Translations under genes and position numbers: made by a program
The notes under the pieces: model-generated
The model's database searches: none
The model's input: the letters and a program-made list of their open reading frames with translations, nothing else
What the model was told of the DNA's origin: nothing
DNA from: Coix lacryma-jobi var. lacryma-jobi
Taxonomy: Eukaryota; Streptophyta; Magnoliopsida; Poales; Poaceae
NCBI GenBank assembly: GCA_009763385.1
Contig: CM019823.1
Span: forward strand, 173,878,503 to 173,942,502
DNA: 64,000 nucleotides
Reading direction: 5' to 3'
Part shown: positions 20,596-31,477 of the stretch, one piece after another
Position numbering within the stretch: the first letter of the stretch is position 1
Layout of the letters: each line of letters starts with the position of its first letter

Positions 20596-23500
20596 TCAAA
20601 GACTAAGCCTTCTTTTACTTCTTGTGCTCATTGCAGGGCTAGGTGGTTGTATTTTTTTTTTGCTCCTAGTGCCCATGGATGGGCTGTCAAGTGGCATATT
20701 TGTACTTCTAACATTCTTACTACCTAACTTTTGTTTCTTCTTTGTCGCTTGTCTCTTCTTGCGAACCTTGACCCTGGCATGTGGTTCTATGTGCGAGGGA
20801 TGTTGGACAGAAAGTGTTTCCGGCTGATTTGAGCCACTTCTTAACCTACAAATATTTATTTTTAGCAGCAAATGATGTTAGTTTAATTCACAATAGAAAA
20901 ATAAAAAACAGAATTAAATCAAATACCTTTTTGATAGTCCAGAGCTAGATTTAGTTAGTTTTCCCTTAGTTTTACTTGAAATCTCCAAGCTTTGGCTGTT
21001 ATTATAGAGAGCATCTATTTAGTTTCATAACCAAATTGTCGTTAATAGTAACACAAAATTTCAGCAAGTATCAATTACCTTCTAGATGCTTCAGGAGTAC
21101 GATCATCGCTATGTCTTTTGTTGCTAATTGTTGTTTCCAAGTTTTGACTAGAGGTCCAAAAGCAATATTTAGTATTTATGCCAAGTTTGAAATAACAAGA
21201 GATCTCAAATAACAACTAAATAGAGGAAATAGTAATTTGCGAACCTTGGTGGAAATGACATGGTTGTAGCCGGTGCATCGTCCTCCAAAGGAACAATAGA
21301 ACTATGAGCAGATTTGGCCTTCTTCTTTGGTGGCCCCCTACAAAAACAATGCATGTCATCACTATGTTTTGTAGGAAGAAGATCTGAAACATAAATGGTA
21401 GTAAAACATAAAGAGATCTCAAACATAAATGGTAGTAAAAGTAGACACATCATTACTTGATTGCTTTCATAGCTTCAATGTCTTCTGGTTTGCCCTTCTT
21501 GCAATTATGCCAATGATGTCCATAGTCCTCACAAATAGGGCACTTGTGTTGTCCTTTCCTTTTTTTTCTTGTCACCATTGCCTTTATGCCTTTCAGTTTT
21601 AGGCCTACCCGCTACTGTTGTCAATAAGGGTGGATGCATGAAAAAGCCATGGGTTGATTTAGGCCATTGTGACTTGTCAGGCATGGCAGGAATAAGTTGA
21701 TTATATGCAACTCTAAATTTCTCAACTGAGTAATAGAAGTCAACATATTTCTCAATTGGTTCATCACTAAGCGATGTGATGAACGTCAATGCATGTTTGC
21801 AAGGTATGCCTGAAACCTGCCATTTCCTACAGCTGCAAGTCCTCTCTTCTAGGTTGACCACAAATCGAAATCCGGTACATCCCATTGCGGTCACTTCAGC
21901 CACATTTTCTGAACATTCTTCGACCTCCAAGTTTAATTCTCTACTCTTCTCATTCAAATCCTTTATTATGTGGGGTAGAATCAAACCATTATTTTTTTGA
22001 TATTTTCCTTCTTTGGTTCCACTTTCTCATGAGCATTTGCCTAATCTTGTCCATCAAATCATCAAAGTTCATTGACTTGTGATGCTTAATCCAATTGTTG
22101 AAGCATTCTGCAAGGTTGTTAGTCACGAAGTTTACCTTGCTTCTAGTAGAGAATTGGCTTCTAGTCCATAACTTTTTGTGCCAATTCCTTATGTAGTTAG
22201 TTGCTGCAGGCTTTTCCCTCTCCATGGCAAGACAATTTTTTTCAAACAAATATGAGTTCCATGAATAAGCAGCTGCCCACAGGTGGTCATCAAAAACCTT
22301 CCCATGGTACCTCTTCTTAAAGTTGGTCACCAAATGGTACATACATTCCCTATGTTCAGCCCTTGGAAATACTTGACCCACCCCTGCCATCACAGCCTGC
22401 CCTGCATCAGTGCATATGGCTAAGCCCGTAGGTGATCCAATAGCCTCTCTAAGTTGACTCATAAACCAAATCCAATTTTCATTTGTTTCTGAATCAAAGA
22501 CTCTAAAGCAAACAGGATACAACCAATTATGACCATCAACTGCAGAAGCACTAGCTAATTGCCCCTTGAACTTTCCTGTCAAGAATGTGCTATCTATTGC
22601 AAGGTACGGTCTGCAACCATTAAGGAACCCATCTATACAAGGCTTCAATGCAAAGAAGAATCTTCTAAATCTAATCTTGTCATTAATGTTGTGATGGTCA
22701 ATAATGACTAAGCTACCAGGGCAACAACTTTCAATTTGTGCTTTCAGCTTATAAAGGTTGTCAAAACTATTGTCCCAATCTCCATAAAGGTGTTTCAATG
22801 CTAGCTCCTTACCGTCATAAACTCTATGATATGGGATGTGTACCTTATGGTGCCCTTTTAGCTTCTTCTGTAGTTCCATTGCACCCAAAGTTGCATCAAT
22901 TATGAGGAAGTCTTTCACCTTTTCACAAATCCAATGCTTGGTTGCATTCTTCACCTTCTTTTTCCTTCTTGAACTAGAACAAGTGTGATCAGGAGGTTTA
23001 TTCCTAACCTACAAAAGTGGAACATGAAAGCAATTAGTGAACAAAAGACAACACAATATGGGATGTAAAAGAAGGTAAGGTTTAGAAATTACCGTGACAG
23101 TGGTACTACCCTTAGAGGTAGATGCATACAACCACCACGAACACTTGTCCAAGTCTCTTCTTGAACAATATGCCCTGAACCTTTGAGGTCCACTTTTAGC
23201 AATATTGAACTCAAACTGGTGTTTAATTGCATGCTGAGAAATAGCCAATCTAAAAATAGCCATGCTAGAATAAGTGGAGCCTACTACCATTGAAGGATCA
23301 TCAGTGTCATACTCTGCACTTGGAGCATTATTTCCATCATTACATGGCAACTCATCTTCCTCTTGTACTTCATCATCATCTTCTTCTTCTTCCTCATCAT
23401 CTTCCTCCTCTTCCTCATCCTCACTATCATGCTCAGACTCATCATCTCCCTTATCTTGTTCAATTGGATAATTCACAACCTGAAGTGCATTCTGTGGTAC

Positions 23501-24788
23501 AATCTCTAAGTACATCGCCTCTTCATCTACACCTACATGTTCATTTTGTGGTGCAGAGTTTCTAAGGTAATCGTCCTCATCAAGCTCTATGTTATTTTCG
23601 GGTTGGTCATCACAATTAAAATCCCACTTCGTGACTGGCTCATATGGATCAGAAGGACCTCGATATACAATGAACATAATGATAACCTTGCTCTTCCAGT
23701 GCTTACTAAACATACACATCAAATCTTGGTCAGATTTTATTTCGGGGAAGCTTTTTAGAGATTCATCATAGTACTGAATATGAGCTACTTCCATATAGCC
23801 CGGAGGATATTTATCTACCACTCATTCTACTAATTCATTGAAATTTGTTCTATCTGAATCCACAATCATCTCAAAGCTAAAACATTTAGCATCCTTCCTA
23901 CGAGTCTTGCTATTGCCCAACAATTTGACATCCAACTTAAAACTAGAATCAAACCTGTGAACAGAAGGAATACACCATATTTACAGCCATGCAAACATGT
24001 AGGTGATGGAAACAAACACGAAAACACTAGACTCACCCTCCGAGCAAGCAATTCTCCGAAGGCTGGACAACAACATGTTCAGAAGTTGGGGAAGCGCGGC
24101 CATCCTCATGTTCCTTCCTTGCATCGTCGTCGGTCGTGGTGCCCTGGCTGGAGGGGTCGGCTGCCAGGCCTGCGCTCAAGCTCGCAGCGGCCTGGGGATG
24201 TTGGCTGCCAGGGTCTCCTTGGCTGGCGATGCTGGCTGCAAGGGCCGTGGCGCCCTGGTTGGCACTGCTGGCGGCCAGGCCAATGGCGCCCTGGCTGGCA
24301 CGACCTGCGGCCAGGCGCGCGGCGCCCTGGCTGGCATGGTCGGTCGCCAGGCCCGTGGAGCCCTGGCTGGCGCGGTCGGCCGCCAGGCCCGTGGCGCCCT
24401 GGCTGGCGCGGCTGCCACGGCCGGCCACCGGACCTGCGGCGCCCTGGCTGGCCCGACCGACCGCCGGACCCGTGGCGCCCTCGCTGGCGCGACCGGCCGC
24501 CGGACCCGCGGCGCCCTGGCTGGCGCGGACGGCCGGCAGGCGCGCGGCGCCCTGGCTGGCGCGGTCGGCCGCCAGGCCCGCGGTGCCCTGGCTGGCGCTG
24601 CCGCTGTCGGTCGGCTGGTCCACGGCGCCCTGGAAGGCGCGGCCGCCGCCTGCGGCGCCCTGCCTCGCGCGGCCAGCAGCCAGCGCCGTGACGAGCCGGA
24701 TGGCCTGGTTCTGCTGTGGCCGCGGTGGATCTGGTGCCGGCGCAGGTGGATCCGCCGACGGGGCCTCGTCGGAGCCGGCTTCTTCCAT
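20596..24788 (-). pseudogene. MuDR-like transposase, seven exons, damaged frame
   Basis: Exons on the minus strand: 24788-24037, 23954-23093, 23008-21457, 21337-21245, 21147-21079, 20995-20927 and 20845-20596, all with GT-AG junctions and consistent phase. Exon 1 encodes about 250 residues rich in Ala/Gln repeats. Exon 2 has a PB1-like region (KYPPGYMEV), an acidic Glu/Asp run and the MuDR DNA-binding domain (YCSRRDLDKCSWWLY). Exon 3 has the DDE-type MULE transposase domain (YLAIDSTFLTGKFKG; ICTDAG; HRECMYHLVTN), a SWIM zinc finger (CSCRKWQVSGIPCKH) and a CCHC knuckle (C-PI-C-EDYG-H-HWHN-C). Exons 4-7 encode a basic tail. Damage: an in-frame TGA at 23822-23824 and two 1-nt frame changes at A-runs (21992-21998 and 21560-21567). 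It would cut and paste the element if intact. Confidence 0.85.
24150..24660 (-). repeat. 36-bp coding minisatellite in transposase exon 1
   Basis: About a dozen degenerate units encode a period of 12 residues around the core RASQGAAGLAAD. On the plus strand the recurring block is GCGCCCTGGCTGGC. The unit length is a multiple of three, so copy changes keep the frame. Confidence 0.85.
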
Positions 24789-24946
24789 CGCACGGTGGCT
24801 AGGGTTTCGTGGCAAAGCAGAGCTCGACTGAAGTTTCGCACGAGTACGGGAAAAGAGCAGTCACCGTCCTCTCCAATAGCAGAAGGGTATTTTTGTCTTT
24901 TCGCGTGTGCAGATGTGCTGGCTCACGGTAGGGATAGACGGAAGTT

Positions 24947-25002
24947 GACGGAAGGGCCAAGAAACTAACCAAAACTCATTTTTGGGTCAAATAACTAAGT
25001 TC
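24947..25002 (-). repeat. right terminal inverted repeat of MuDR-like element
   Basis: It is the complement of the left repeat and ends AAATAACTAAGTTC at 25002. It lies about 160 bp upstream of the transposase ATG, where MuDR-type elements carry their promoter. Confidence 0.9.
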
Positions 25003-26213
25003 GAATCGCACGCCGGCCTGGGCCTGGTCGCTCGCGCGCCGGTTTGGCGGTTGTTGCCTTGTTGGTGTGGGTTGCGGCCTTAGCGTGCGTAGATGGGCTG
25101 ATTTCAGACTTCTAGATGGGCTGTTCGGGGCTTCTTGACACGTCAATCAGTTAGTTCCGTGGGCTGTTTAGAATGATTTGGCGCGAATTTTGTTGGGCCA
25201 GGCTTCTTCCTGCCATTTCCGATCGAGAGGTAGAAGAGAAACGGAGCATCTTGCTTGGGCTGCGCCTCCTCGATCGAGAGACCTGTAAATGGAATTCCTC
25301 CAACGTACAGTGATACAGAAAAAGGTGTAAAAAATCCGCTACATTAACGACTGGACAGGAGGAAAAGGTGACGCGAACATGGGTGTGGACTGTGGAGCTT
25401 GCAGACGGAGCTTAATGTGTGGGTGTAAAATGAACGCGAGGCAAAAGAGAAGGATGAAATGATTCATTGCTTCAGCGTCGTTACATATTTTTCGGTAGGG
25501 AACTAACGCCGCGGTGGCAACCCGTCCACGGTGATCGTAGTTTTTTTTTTTTTTTAGCAACGCCTGTAGTTGATCGTAGATGGAAGGAAACCCCTGACCC
25601 GGCCCATATGGCGGTTGTTGTAGACAGATCTCTTCTCTGGCATCAAATCCTCCATGCACTTTGTATTGTAGTAATAACAATTTGCACATTGTTATCGATC
25701 GTATCGTATGTCGTACTGGTGTTTACTGTTTACTGAACCGAGAAGGAGATGGGTCGCACACACAAGCTCAAATGAGAGAAGAGAGACACCAGATGTTCTG
25801 ATGAGCTAGCAACGTGACAGACTTCGTCCTAGAACTAGAATAGGACGATCCTGCTGTGGGAAGCCACCAGTGAACGAAAGCCGCAACACAATGGTAGCGT
25901 TTGCCTACGGGACGAAGGTTCCACCAGGCTGCAGGTAGGTAGTGTGTGCGTGTGCATCCCACGGACGCGGGACAAGGAAGACGAAAACATAGACTTGTGT
26001 GGACCATCCCTGGCCAATCAGCGTCCCTCCGCCCTCCTCCATGTCACCACCAAGGATAAACTCCCCCATGGCAACCGTCCATTCCCCGACCCGCCTTATC
26101 CTCCCGTCATCTCCCGTACAAAACCGCGATCCCGCCAGCCCGCCCGCCGCTCAAGCCATCCAGGCATCCACCACCACCCCGCCGGCCACACTCGTCTTTC
26201 CCACGAGTCACAG
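25003..26213. other. intergenic and PETM upstream region
   Basis: No gene is recognised up to about 26000. The last 200 bp are the likely promoter and 5' leader of PETM. They contain two GATAA-type sites (GGATAA at 26053-26058 and CTTATC, i.e. GATAAG reversed, at about 26095). GATA/I-box motifs are common in light-responsive promoters, but here they are only suggestive. No TATA box is obvious. Confidence 0.4.
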
Positions 26214-26335
26214 GTAAGCGTCGTTGCTTCATTCCACGTTCCAATCCTCTGCACTGCATTACAGTCAGTCGCAGACGCTGCCTTGCATTTACCTGTTCTC
26301 AGCTCACTGCCTGTCTTCCTGCCCGTCCCCAGCAG
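26214..26335 (+). other. likely 5' UTR intron of PETM
   Basis: The donor CACAG|GTAAGCG and the acceptor GTCCCCAGCAG| bracket a pyrimidine-rich 122-bp tract just upstream of the ATG at 26366. Inferred from splice signals only. Confidence 0.55.
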
Positions 26336-26365
26336 GCTCCCAAGCTACTCCACCCAGCGCAGGGG

Positions 26366-26719
26366 ATGGCGTCGTTCGCCGTGGCAACGGTCCCGTCGCT
26401 GGCGGCCCCGGCGGCCAGGAAGCGGTCCGGCGGCGTCACGTACGTGGAGGGCATGAACGCCTACAGCGGCCTCAAGGGGCTCAACAAGGTGAACATGCTC
26501 GGCGTGCGCAAGACCGCCGACTACTCCTTCGCCAAGATCGTGGCGTCGCTCAGCCCCGCGGGCGGCAGCAAGCGGCGCGGCGGCGCGTTCGGCGCCCAGA
26601 TGAACGCCGCCGCGGAGATCTTCAGGATCGCCGCCACCATGAGCGGCCTCGTGCTCGTCGGCGTCGCCGTCGGGTTCGTGCTGCTCCGGGTGGAGGCCGC
26701 CGTCGAGGAGGCCGAGTAG
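26366..26719 (+). CDS. PETM: cytochrome b6f complex subunit 7, chloroplastic (PetM)
   Basis: A single coding exon gives 117 residues. The C-terminal segment of about 36 residues matches PetM, the small single-helix subunit of the thylakoid cytochrome b6f complex: AAEIFRIAATMSGLVLVGVA, then GFVLLRVEAAVEEAE, with one membrane helix near residues 88-108. The complex passes electrons from plastoquinol to plastocyanin. The first ~80 residues (MASFAVATVPSLAAPAARKR and on) are Ala/Ser/Arg-rich with few acidic residues, as expected for a chloroplast transit peptide. The conserved YVEGMNAYSGLKG stretch recalls other plant PetM precursors. The gene is convergent with the TMEM147 homologue, with about 690 bp between the stops. 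Confidence 0.88.
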   Translation: MASFAVATVPSLAAPAARKRSGGVTYVEGMNAYSGLKGLNKVNMLGVRKTADYSFAKIVASLSPAGGSKRRGGAFGAQMNAAAEIFRIAATMSGLVLVGVAVGFVLLRVEAAVEEAE

Positions 26720-26772
26720 GCCTGCCACTTGGCTGTCGCCTCTGGCCCTCTGCTTCATAAGCCCGTGATATA

Positions 26773-26774
<2 letters not shown>

Positions 26775-26850
<76 letters not shown>
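26775..26850. repeat. (TA)38 microsatellite
   Basis: An uninterrupted 76-bp TA run starts 55 bp after the PETM stop codon, so it probably lies in the 3' UTR. It would be highly variable in length. Confidence 0.97.
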
Positions 26851-26853
<3 letters not shown>

Positions 26854-27405
26854 GTGATGTAATTTCGATTCAATTTGCTTTTGGTATGTAATCCATGACA
26901 ATTGATGAATACTGTGGAAACATGTTTTTGGAACCGAGGTCAGCAATCGATCTCCAGGTGTTCACACCAAGAGGACTTGATTCCGTTTTGACACACTGAA
27001 ATCGTAAAATTCAAAAACATCATGTGTCTTGAAAATCAAATCATATACAGCCTCGTAACAATTTATTCTTGACTAGAATTAAATTCTGTGGGGTACCTGA
27101 ATTATCTGATCTATACGCTAGACGATGCAACTAAATTGAGCATTTAAAATGCACACCATAATAACAATAAAATGTTTCAGATCAAACACCTTCACGATCA
27201 TCTATTACATAACAACTCATCTGAGGCATGTGTTTCTGCTCTACAGCTCAAGACAGATGATTCTAAGTAAAATGTTCTATAACTGAACGCCAAGAAGACT
27301 TGTAATGAAAAGGCTCAAAGGATCATCCTAATTCTTCTGATGTATCAGGAAGCATCTTCAGGTGCTTCAAATCGCACATAAAATTGGCAGTGTATGGATG
27401 TCTAA
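26851..27405. other. 3' flank between convergent PETM and TMEM147
   Basis: The stretch is AT-rich and holds the 3' UTRs of both neighbours. No separate gene is seen. Confidence 0.6.
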
Positions 27406-30400
27406 TTACATCGGTCTCTGACAAGCCGAAAACAGCTGCCAGCTGATAAAAGCCATAACAAGTGAGGAGAAGAGCTCGAAGCCAACCACCTTCGGTGTTT
27501 GCCACTCCAATGACCTCCTCAAGTAGCTGCAATATTTTGAGCATGTTTAGCCCAGTGAACAATATGACCATGAAACTAAAGAACTAGAAGGCATGGAACA
27601 CACAAATCACAGCAAATTCAATAAACAATTGGAACAAAATGTGATAGGTAAAGAATGGTATTTCCCAGTTAGTAGAGAGTATAGAACATATATAATCCAT
27701 CATAACTGCATAGCATGAAACATATGCGAAAGTTTTTTTTTTTTTTTGACAAGAAACATATGCAAAGTTGGTCCTAGGTTAGGTAAACAAGAACTACCAT
27801 ATCTCAAATAATAAGATATTACTACTCATGTTGTAGTACTCCAGAAAACTCAAACACCCTTTGGGAAAAGAATTCAAGGTATTCATGGAACCCTGCACAT
27901 GATGATGATAGGAGATGGAAACTTGAGAGTTCAAAATTAGAAAAGTTTAGAGTCGAGCAAAAAATAAATAAATGTGCTATCCAATCCATCAGGTGTTAAG
28001 CATGGTGTTGAAGCGGTTAAGGATTCAGATAATCTTCCTGAGTTCAAACTAATGGACAACACAGGCAACAACAATGAAGCCTTTTAGTCTCGAGTCCATA
28101 CAAATCATGCTAGAATATTCTCAAGGGCGAAGCTATGTAGTGGTTAGGGGGTGCAAAGGCACCCCCCAAATTTTGTAAAAACAGTGATTTTGTCCAGATT
28201 TTCACCATATAGGCACCCCGTAATAACAATGTCTATGCACCCACAAGACAAGTGCAACCCCTCTGATCTACTCTAGCTTCACCACTGAATATTCTACAGA
28301 CATGGCTTACCAACAAAAAAGAAAAATTATATTTCTTGTAATAAAGCACTTTCTGTTTCAGAAAACAGGGGAAATAAGAACATATAAACAAAGTGGAGCG
28401 TTGTTTACCTGGTAATAGATGGCATTGTTGCCAAGAGCAGAGCACATGCATAAATTATTGGAATCAAAGTCCTAGGCTTGTTCTTCCTAAGCCACATCAA
28501 GGATCCTAATGCAGCAAGGGAGAGGGTCATCACCTGTAGAAAAACATAAATAAGCATTCTTCTTGTTGACAAATATGTCAAATAAACATCATGAGTTGGC
28601 AGCACTAGGAAGTTGCTTTCTTCAAACCAAGGAATCTTGTACTATATTTTCACAAGATTGAGTGCATACAAGATTAGCATTCGCTTCAAGTCCTTGAAAT
28701 ATGTACTCCCATGTAAATTCAAGCCCTCTTGCCCCAATCCAGAGAGGTGCCAGTCGGTGCAGAACTGAATCAGCAAAAGCCCAACCTGAAAATCCCAACA
28801 CAACAGGCCTTTGATGATAAGCGACAACAAAGTTATCATACACTGAGAAAGGGCCAAAATCTCACATTTCTTCAAAACTTTATGCAGAGAACCTAACAAA
28901 ACGAGATATTTTCAAATTTCAGAAACTGATAAAGGGCCAAAGTCTAAGGGCCTGTTCGGATCTCATTCTCAGAGTGAGATTCTGGATTCTATATAGTGAA
29001 TGTAGAATCTGGATTCTGGATAAAAAAAATAGGGGGAGTTTGCATCCCATTCTCATAGTGATTATTGCCTTTGCATAGTAAAAATCTCTAAATAGTAGTT
29101 TGGGGGTAGATAATTGGATTCTAGAATCTCGTTCTAGAACCCAAGTGTTTGGATCTCATTCTCATAATCTCATTTTTCTGCCTAAGTGTGCTTCCATATA
29201 TCCACACCAAAACCATGTCATGGAAAACTAGGTGCAGTGCAACTCAAGATGAGCACAGGCAGTAAAGCTTAAGCATATATTTTCAGGAAATAGCACGCAA
29301 GGACAAATAGAAAAGGCACAGGATGAAGATGCAAAATTAGAAGAGAGAATAAATGTCACCATGGCCATGGATGCAGTTTGATAATTTGACATGAATCAAA
29401 TTTCAGAGACAACTGTGTACTTACCCAGACCAACAGCTTGGAACTTATGATTCTGAGAGATGTTTCTGTGGGTCAACTGTGTCAAAGCAAAATACAGTCC
29501 AGCTACATCTATGAATCCAATAAAAACCTTCATTAACTCCTGAAAGTGGAAACAGCAGGATAGATTAGAGGACACCAAGTTGGAATCAAAGTGTATTTTG
29601 CGTGTCCAATAAAGTGTAGCAAATATACCTGATAGGGATCAAAGCTATCATTCTCAGGTACTTTGAGCAATGTTGCCAAGCAAACAAGCTGCCATTATGA
29701 TATAGGAATAGGATCATTAGCAGCCAATTAACTACCATTGGTTCACTGAACTTATCATGATAATAAGCATGGAAAAAAAAAGTAGAATGGTATGGCAAGG
29801 AATTACACAAGTAACATCAGCCACAGAAAGTTAAGAACAAAACTTTATACTATGCAAAATAAACTATAGACAATTGAAATCAGGGAAAGTTTGAATAACT
29901 TCTTTAAAACAATCAAAAGAAAAATATGTCCGATGTATACAGGTTATTAATAGGAAACGCTACTGAGAGAGCATAAAGGATTAATAAAAAAAGGTAGACA
30001 CAACAAGGCAATGAGAACACAATCAAACAAAAAAAGGTTGGCTAAGAGTTCAATTAATGATAGATTATTTGGCTAAACAACCATGGTTCTCAATTGGAAA
30101 TATCAAATATGACAAAGCACAACTAGGCACAAAAAGGTTGTGTACCAAATAACACCAAAAGAAATCCAAAAACTAGGCATACCACCTCAAATTATTATTG
30201 TACATACAGAAATTTCGGTTTTAACAATCTATATTGAACAAGTCAATAATCCAGAGGCAACATCTGGTTTTCTTTTTCCTTCTGGAATTTTTCATGTTAT
30301 TTGGTGCCCAAATAGAAAGATCTGTTTTCCCAAACTTGCACCTAATCGTGATTTTGCACTAGATGTATCCCTTTACTGCTTTAAATTTCTTTGAGATGAA

Positions 30401-31477
30401 ATTTCACAATACACAAGAATCCTAGACTGGTTGCTGACCTTTACAAGTGCAGTTCCAAGATAAACAACAGCCGCTTTTACAGAGGTGCCGATTGTATCAT
30501 ACTCTGACCTGAAACGGAAGATTGGATCAAATGTTTAGTCCAAGGAACCTTTGGATGCCGAACACTGCTTTCTTGTATGTTCAGGTAAAACTAGGTCAGC
30601 TAAGTATACATTGCCAAGAAAACATGAACTAGTCTACATGTTCCATGGGTTATGAGTAGATGCCCTAAATGCTCAAGTGGGCAACGAACAGGTTTAGTTG
30701 AACTGGATGTGACTATTGCATTAGATGAGAAATGAGATATTCAGACCTTTATGCCACTGAAAAGGCATGTCGCCACAACCTGAAACCTACAGAAAAGATA
30801 CTATACTAGCAACCATTTAATATAATTCAATTTGTCAGCCTATTATTTACATAAATATACTTTTCAATGTAATCTTTTCCACTCCAGAATGCACTTAACA
30901 GTTTCATAATTAACATGTCGTTACTCCCTAGTCTTGACTGACAATATGGATCCAGTATGCATTTACTTCCACTTCTGGTATTCACCGGCGTCTTCCACTA
31001 GATTATATTCCCCTCCCAACCCACAAAAAGATGTTCGAATGAAGTGAGCTTAGTTGACAGGTACAGCTCGTAAAACACTATACTAATTGCAGCTCAGCTA
31101 ACTAGATTCGACTGGAAAACCTTAATCCACTCAAACTAAGTTACGGATCCCAACGAACAGTGCAACGTAAGTTTGCTAAACAGCTTCACTGAGCGAAAAT
31201 CGCTGCAACTGCACTGACTACAACCCCATCCCACAAGCCGGGTCAAAAATAGAACTCGCGCCAACAGGCGTACAAACTCCCCGGTGCAGATAACTCAACA
31301 AAGCGACCAGATCAAGGAACAAACGCAGATCCCGCATGTCTAGCATACGGATCTCACGGAGACAGTAAGGGAGAGAGATGAGGCAGGGAAAGGGAGGTAC
31401 AGGGGAGTGGCGGAGTAGTAGACGACGTGGGGGCCGAAGGTGAGGAAGGCGCAGTTGAGGAAGTGGAAGACCGTCAT
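27406..31477 (-). CDS. TMEM147: TMEM147 homologue (ER membrane protein)
   Basis: Seven exons on the minus strand: 31477-31401, 30508-30439, 29688-29629, 29539-29425, 28785-28670, 28533-28409 and 27526-27406. All junctions are GT-AG and the frame is continuous, giving 684 nt and 227 residues; animal TMEM147 is about 224. It starts MTVFHFLNCAFLTFGPHVVY, like the animal N-terminus. The core (WAFADSVLHRLAPLWIGARG, then LEFTWEYI) matches the most conserved TMEM147 block (PLWVGARGIEF in animals). The protein is multi-spanning and hydrophobic throughout. In animals TMEM147 works in the BOS complex with Nicalin and NOMO at the ER translocon to help insert multipass proteins; the plant role is inferred. 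Introns 4 and 6 carry transposon fragments. Confidence 0.92.
28122..28287. mobile_element. hAT-like MITE in TMEM147 intron 6
   Basis: This 166-bp element has ends CAAGGGCGAAGCTA and, as complement of the right end, CAGTGGTGAAGCTA. It is flanked by a perfect 8-bp duplication AATATTCT (28114-28121 and 28288-28295), which is diagnostic of hAT elements. It is non-coding. Confidence 0.88.
28948..29180. mobile_element. DNA-transposon fragment in TMEM147 intron 4
   Basis: It starts GGGCCTGTTCGGATCTCATT, a common terminus of grass hAT-like elements, and repeats GATTCTGGATTCT and CTCATTCTCA motifs inside. The right end and target duplication are unclear. Confidence 0.45.

Larger units (their letters stand above)
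20022..25002 (-). mobile_element. MuDR-like (Mutator superfamily) DNA transposon
   Basis: An element of about 5 kb has terminal inverted repeats of about 56 bp: 20022-20077 at left, and 24947-25002 as its complement. Both start GAACTTAGTTATTTGACCC, and the match continues with GAGTTTTGGTTAGTTT and CCTTCCGTCA. It encodes a MuDR-class transposase on the minus strand spanning nearly the whole interior, so it derives from an autonomous element. I found no matching 9-bp target duplication at these ends. The real left end may therefore lie further out, or one end may have been lost. Confidence 0.88.

Noticed and set aside
23274..23565. Ser-only and His-rich frames on the plus strand
   Set aside because: Antisense of the Glu/Asp-rich run in transposase exon 2.
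24003..24968. Plus-strand open frames of over 200 codons with Gly/Ala/Arg repeats
   Set aside because: They are antisense readings of the 36-bp coding repeat in transposase exon 1. The minus strand has splice junctions and joins to known transposase domains.
20013..25011. 9-bp target duplication for the MuDR-like element
   Set aside because: Nonamers next to the terminal repeats (CTTTTGGTT and GAATCGCAC) do not match, so none is claimed.
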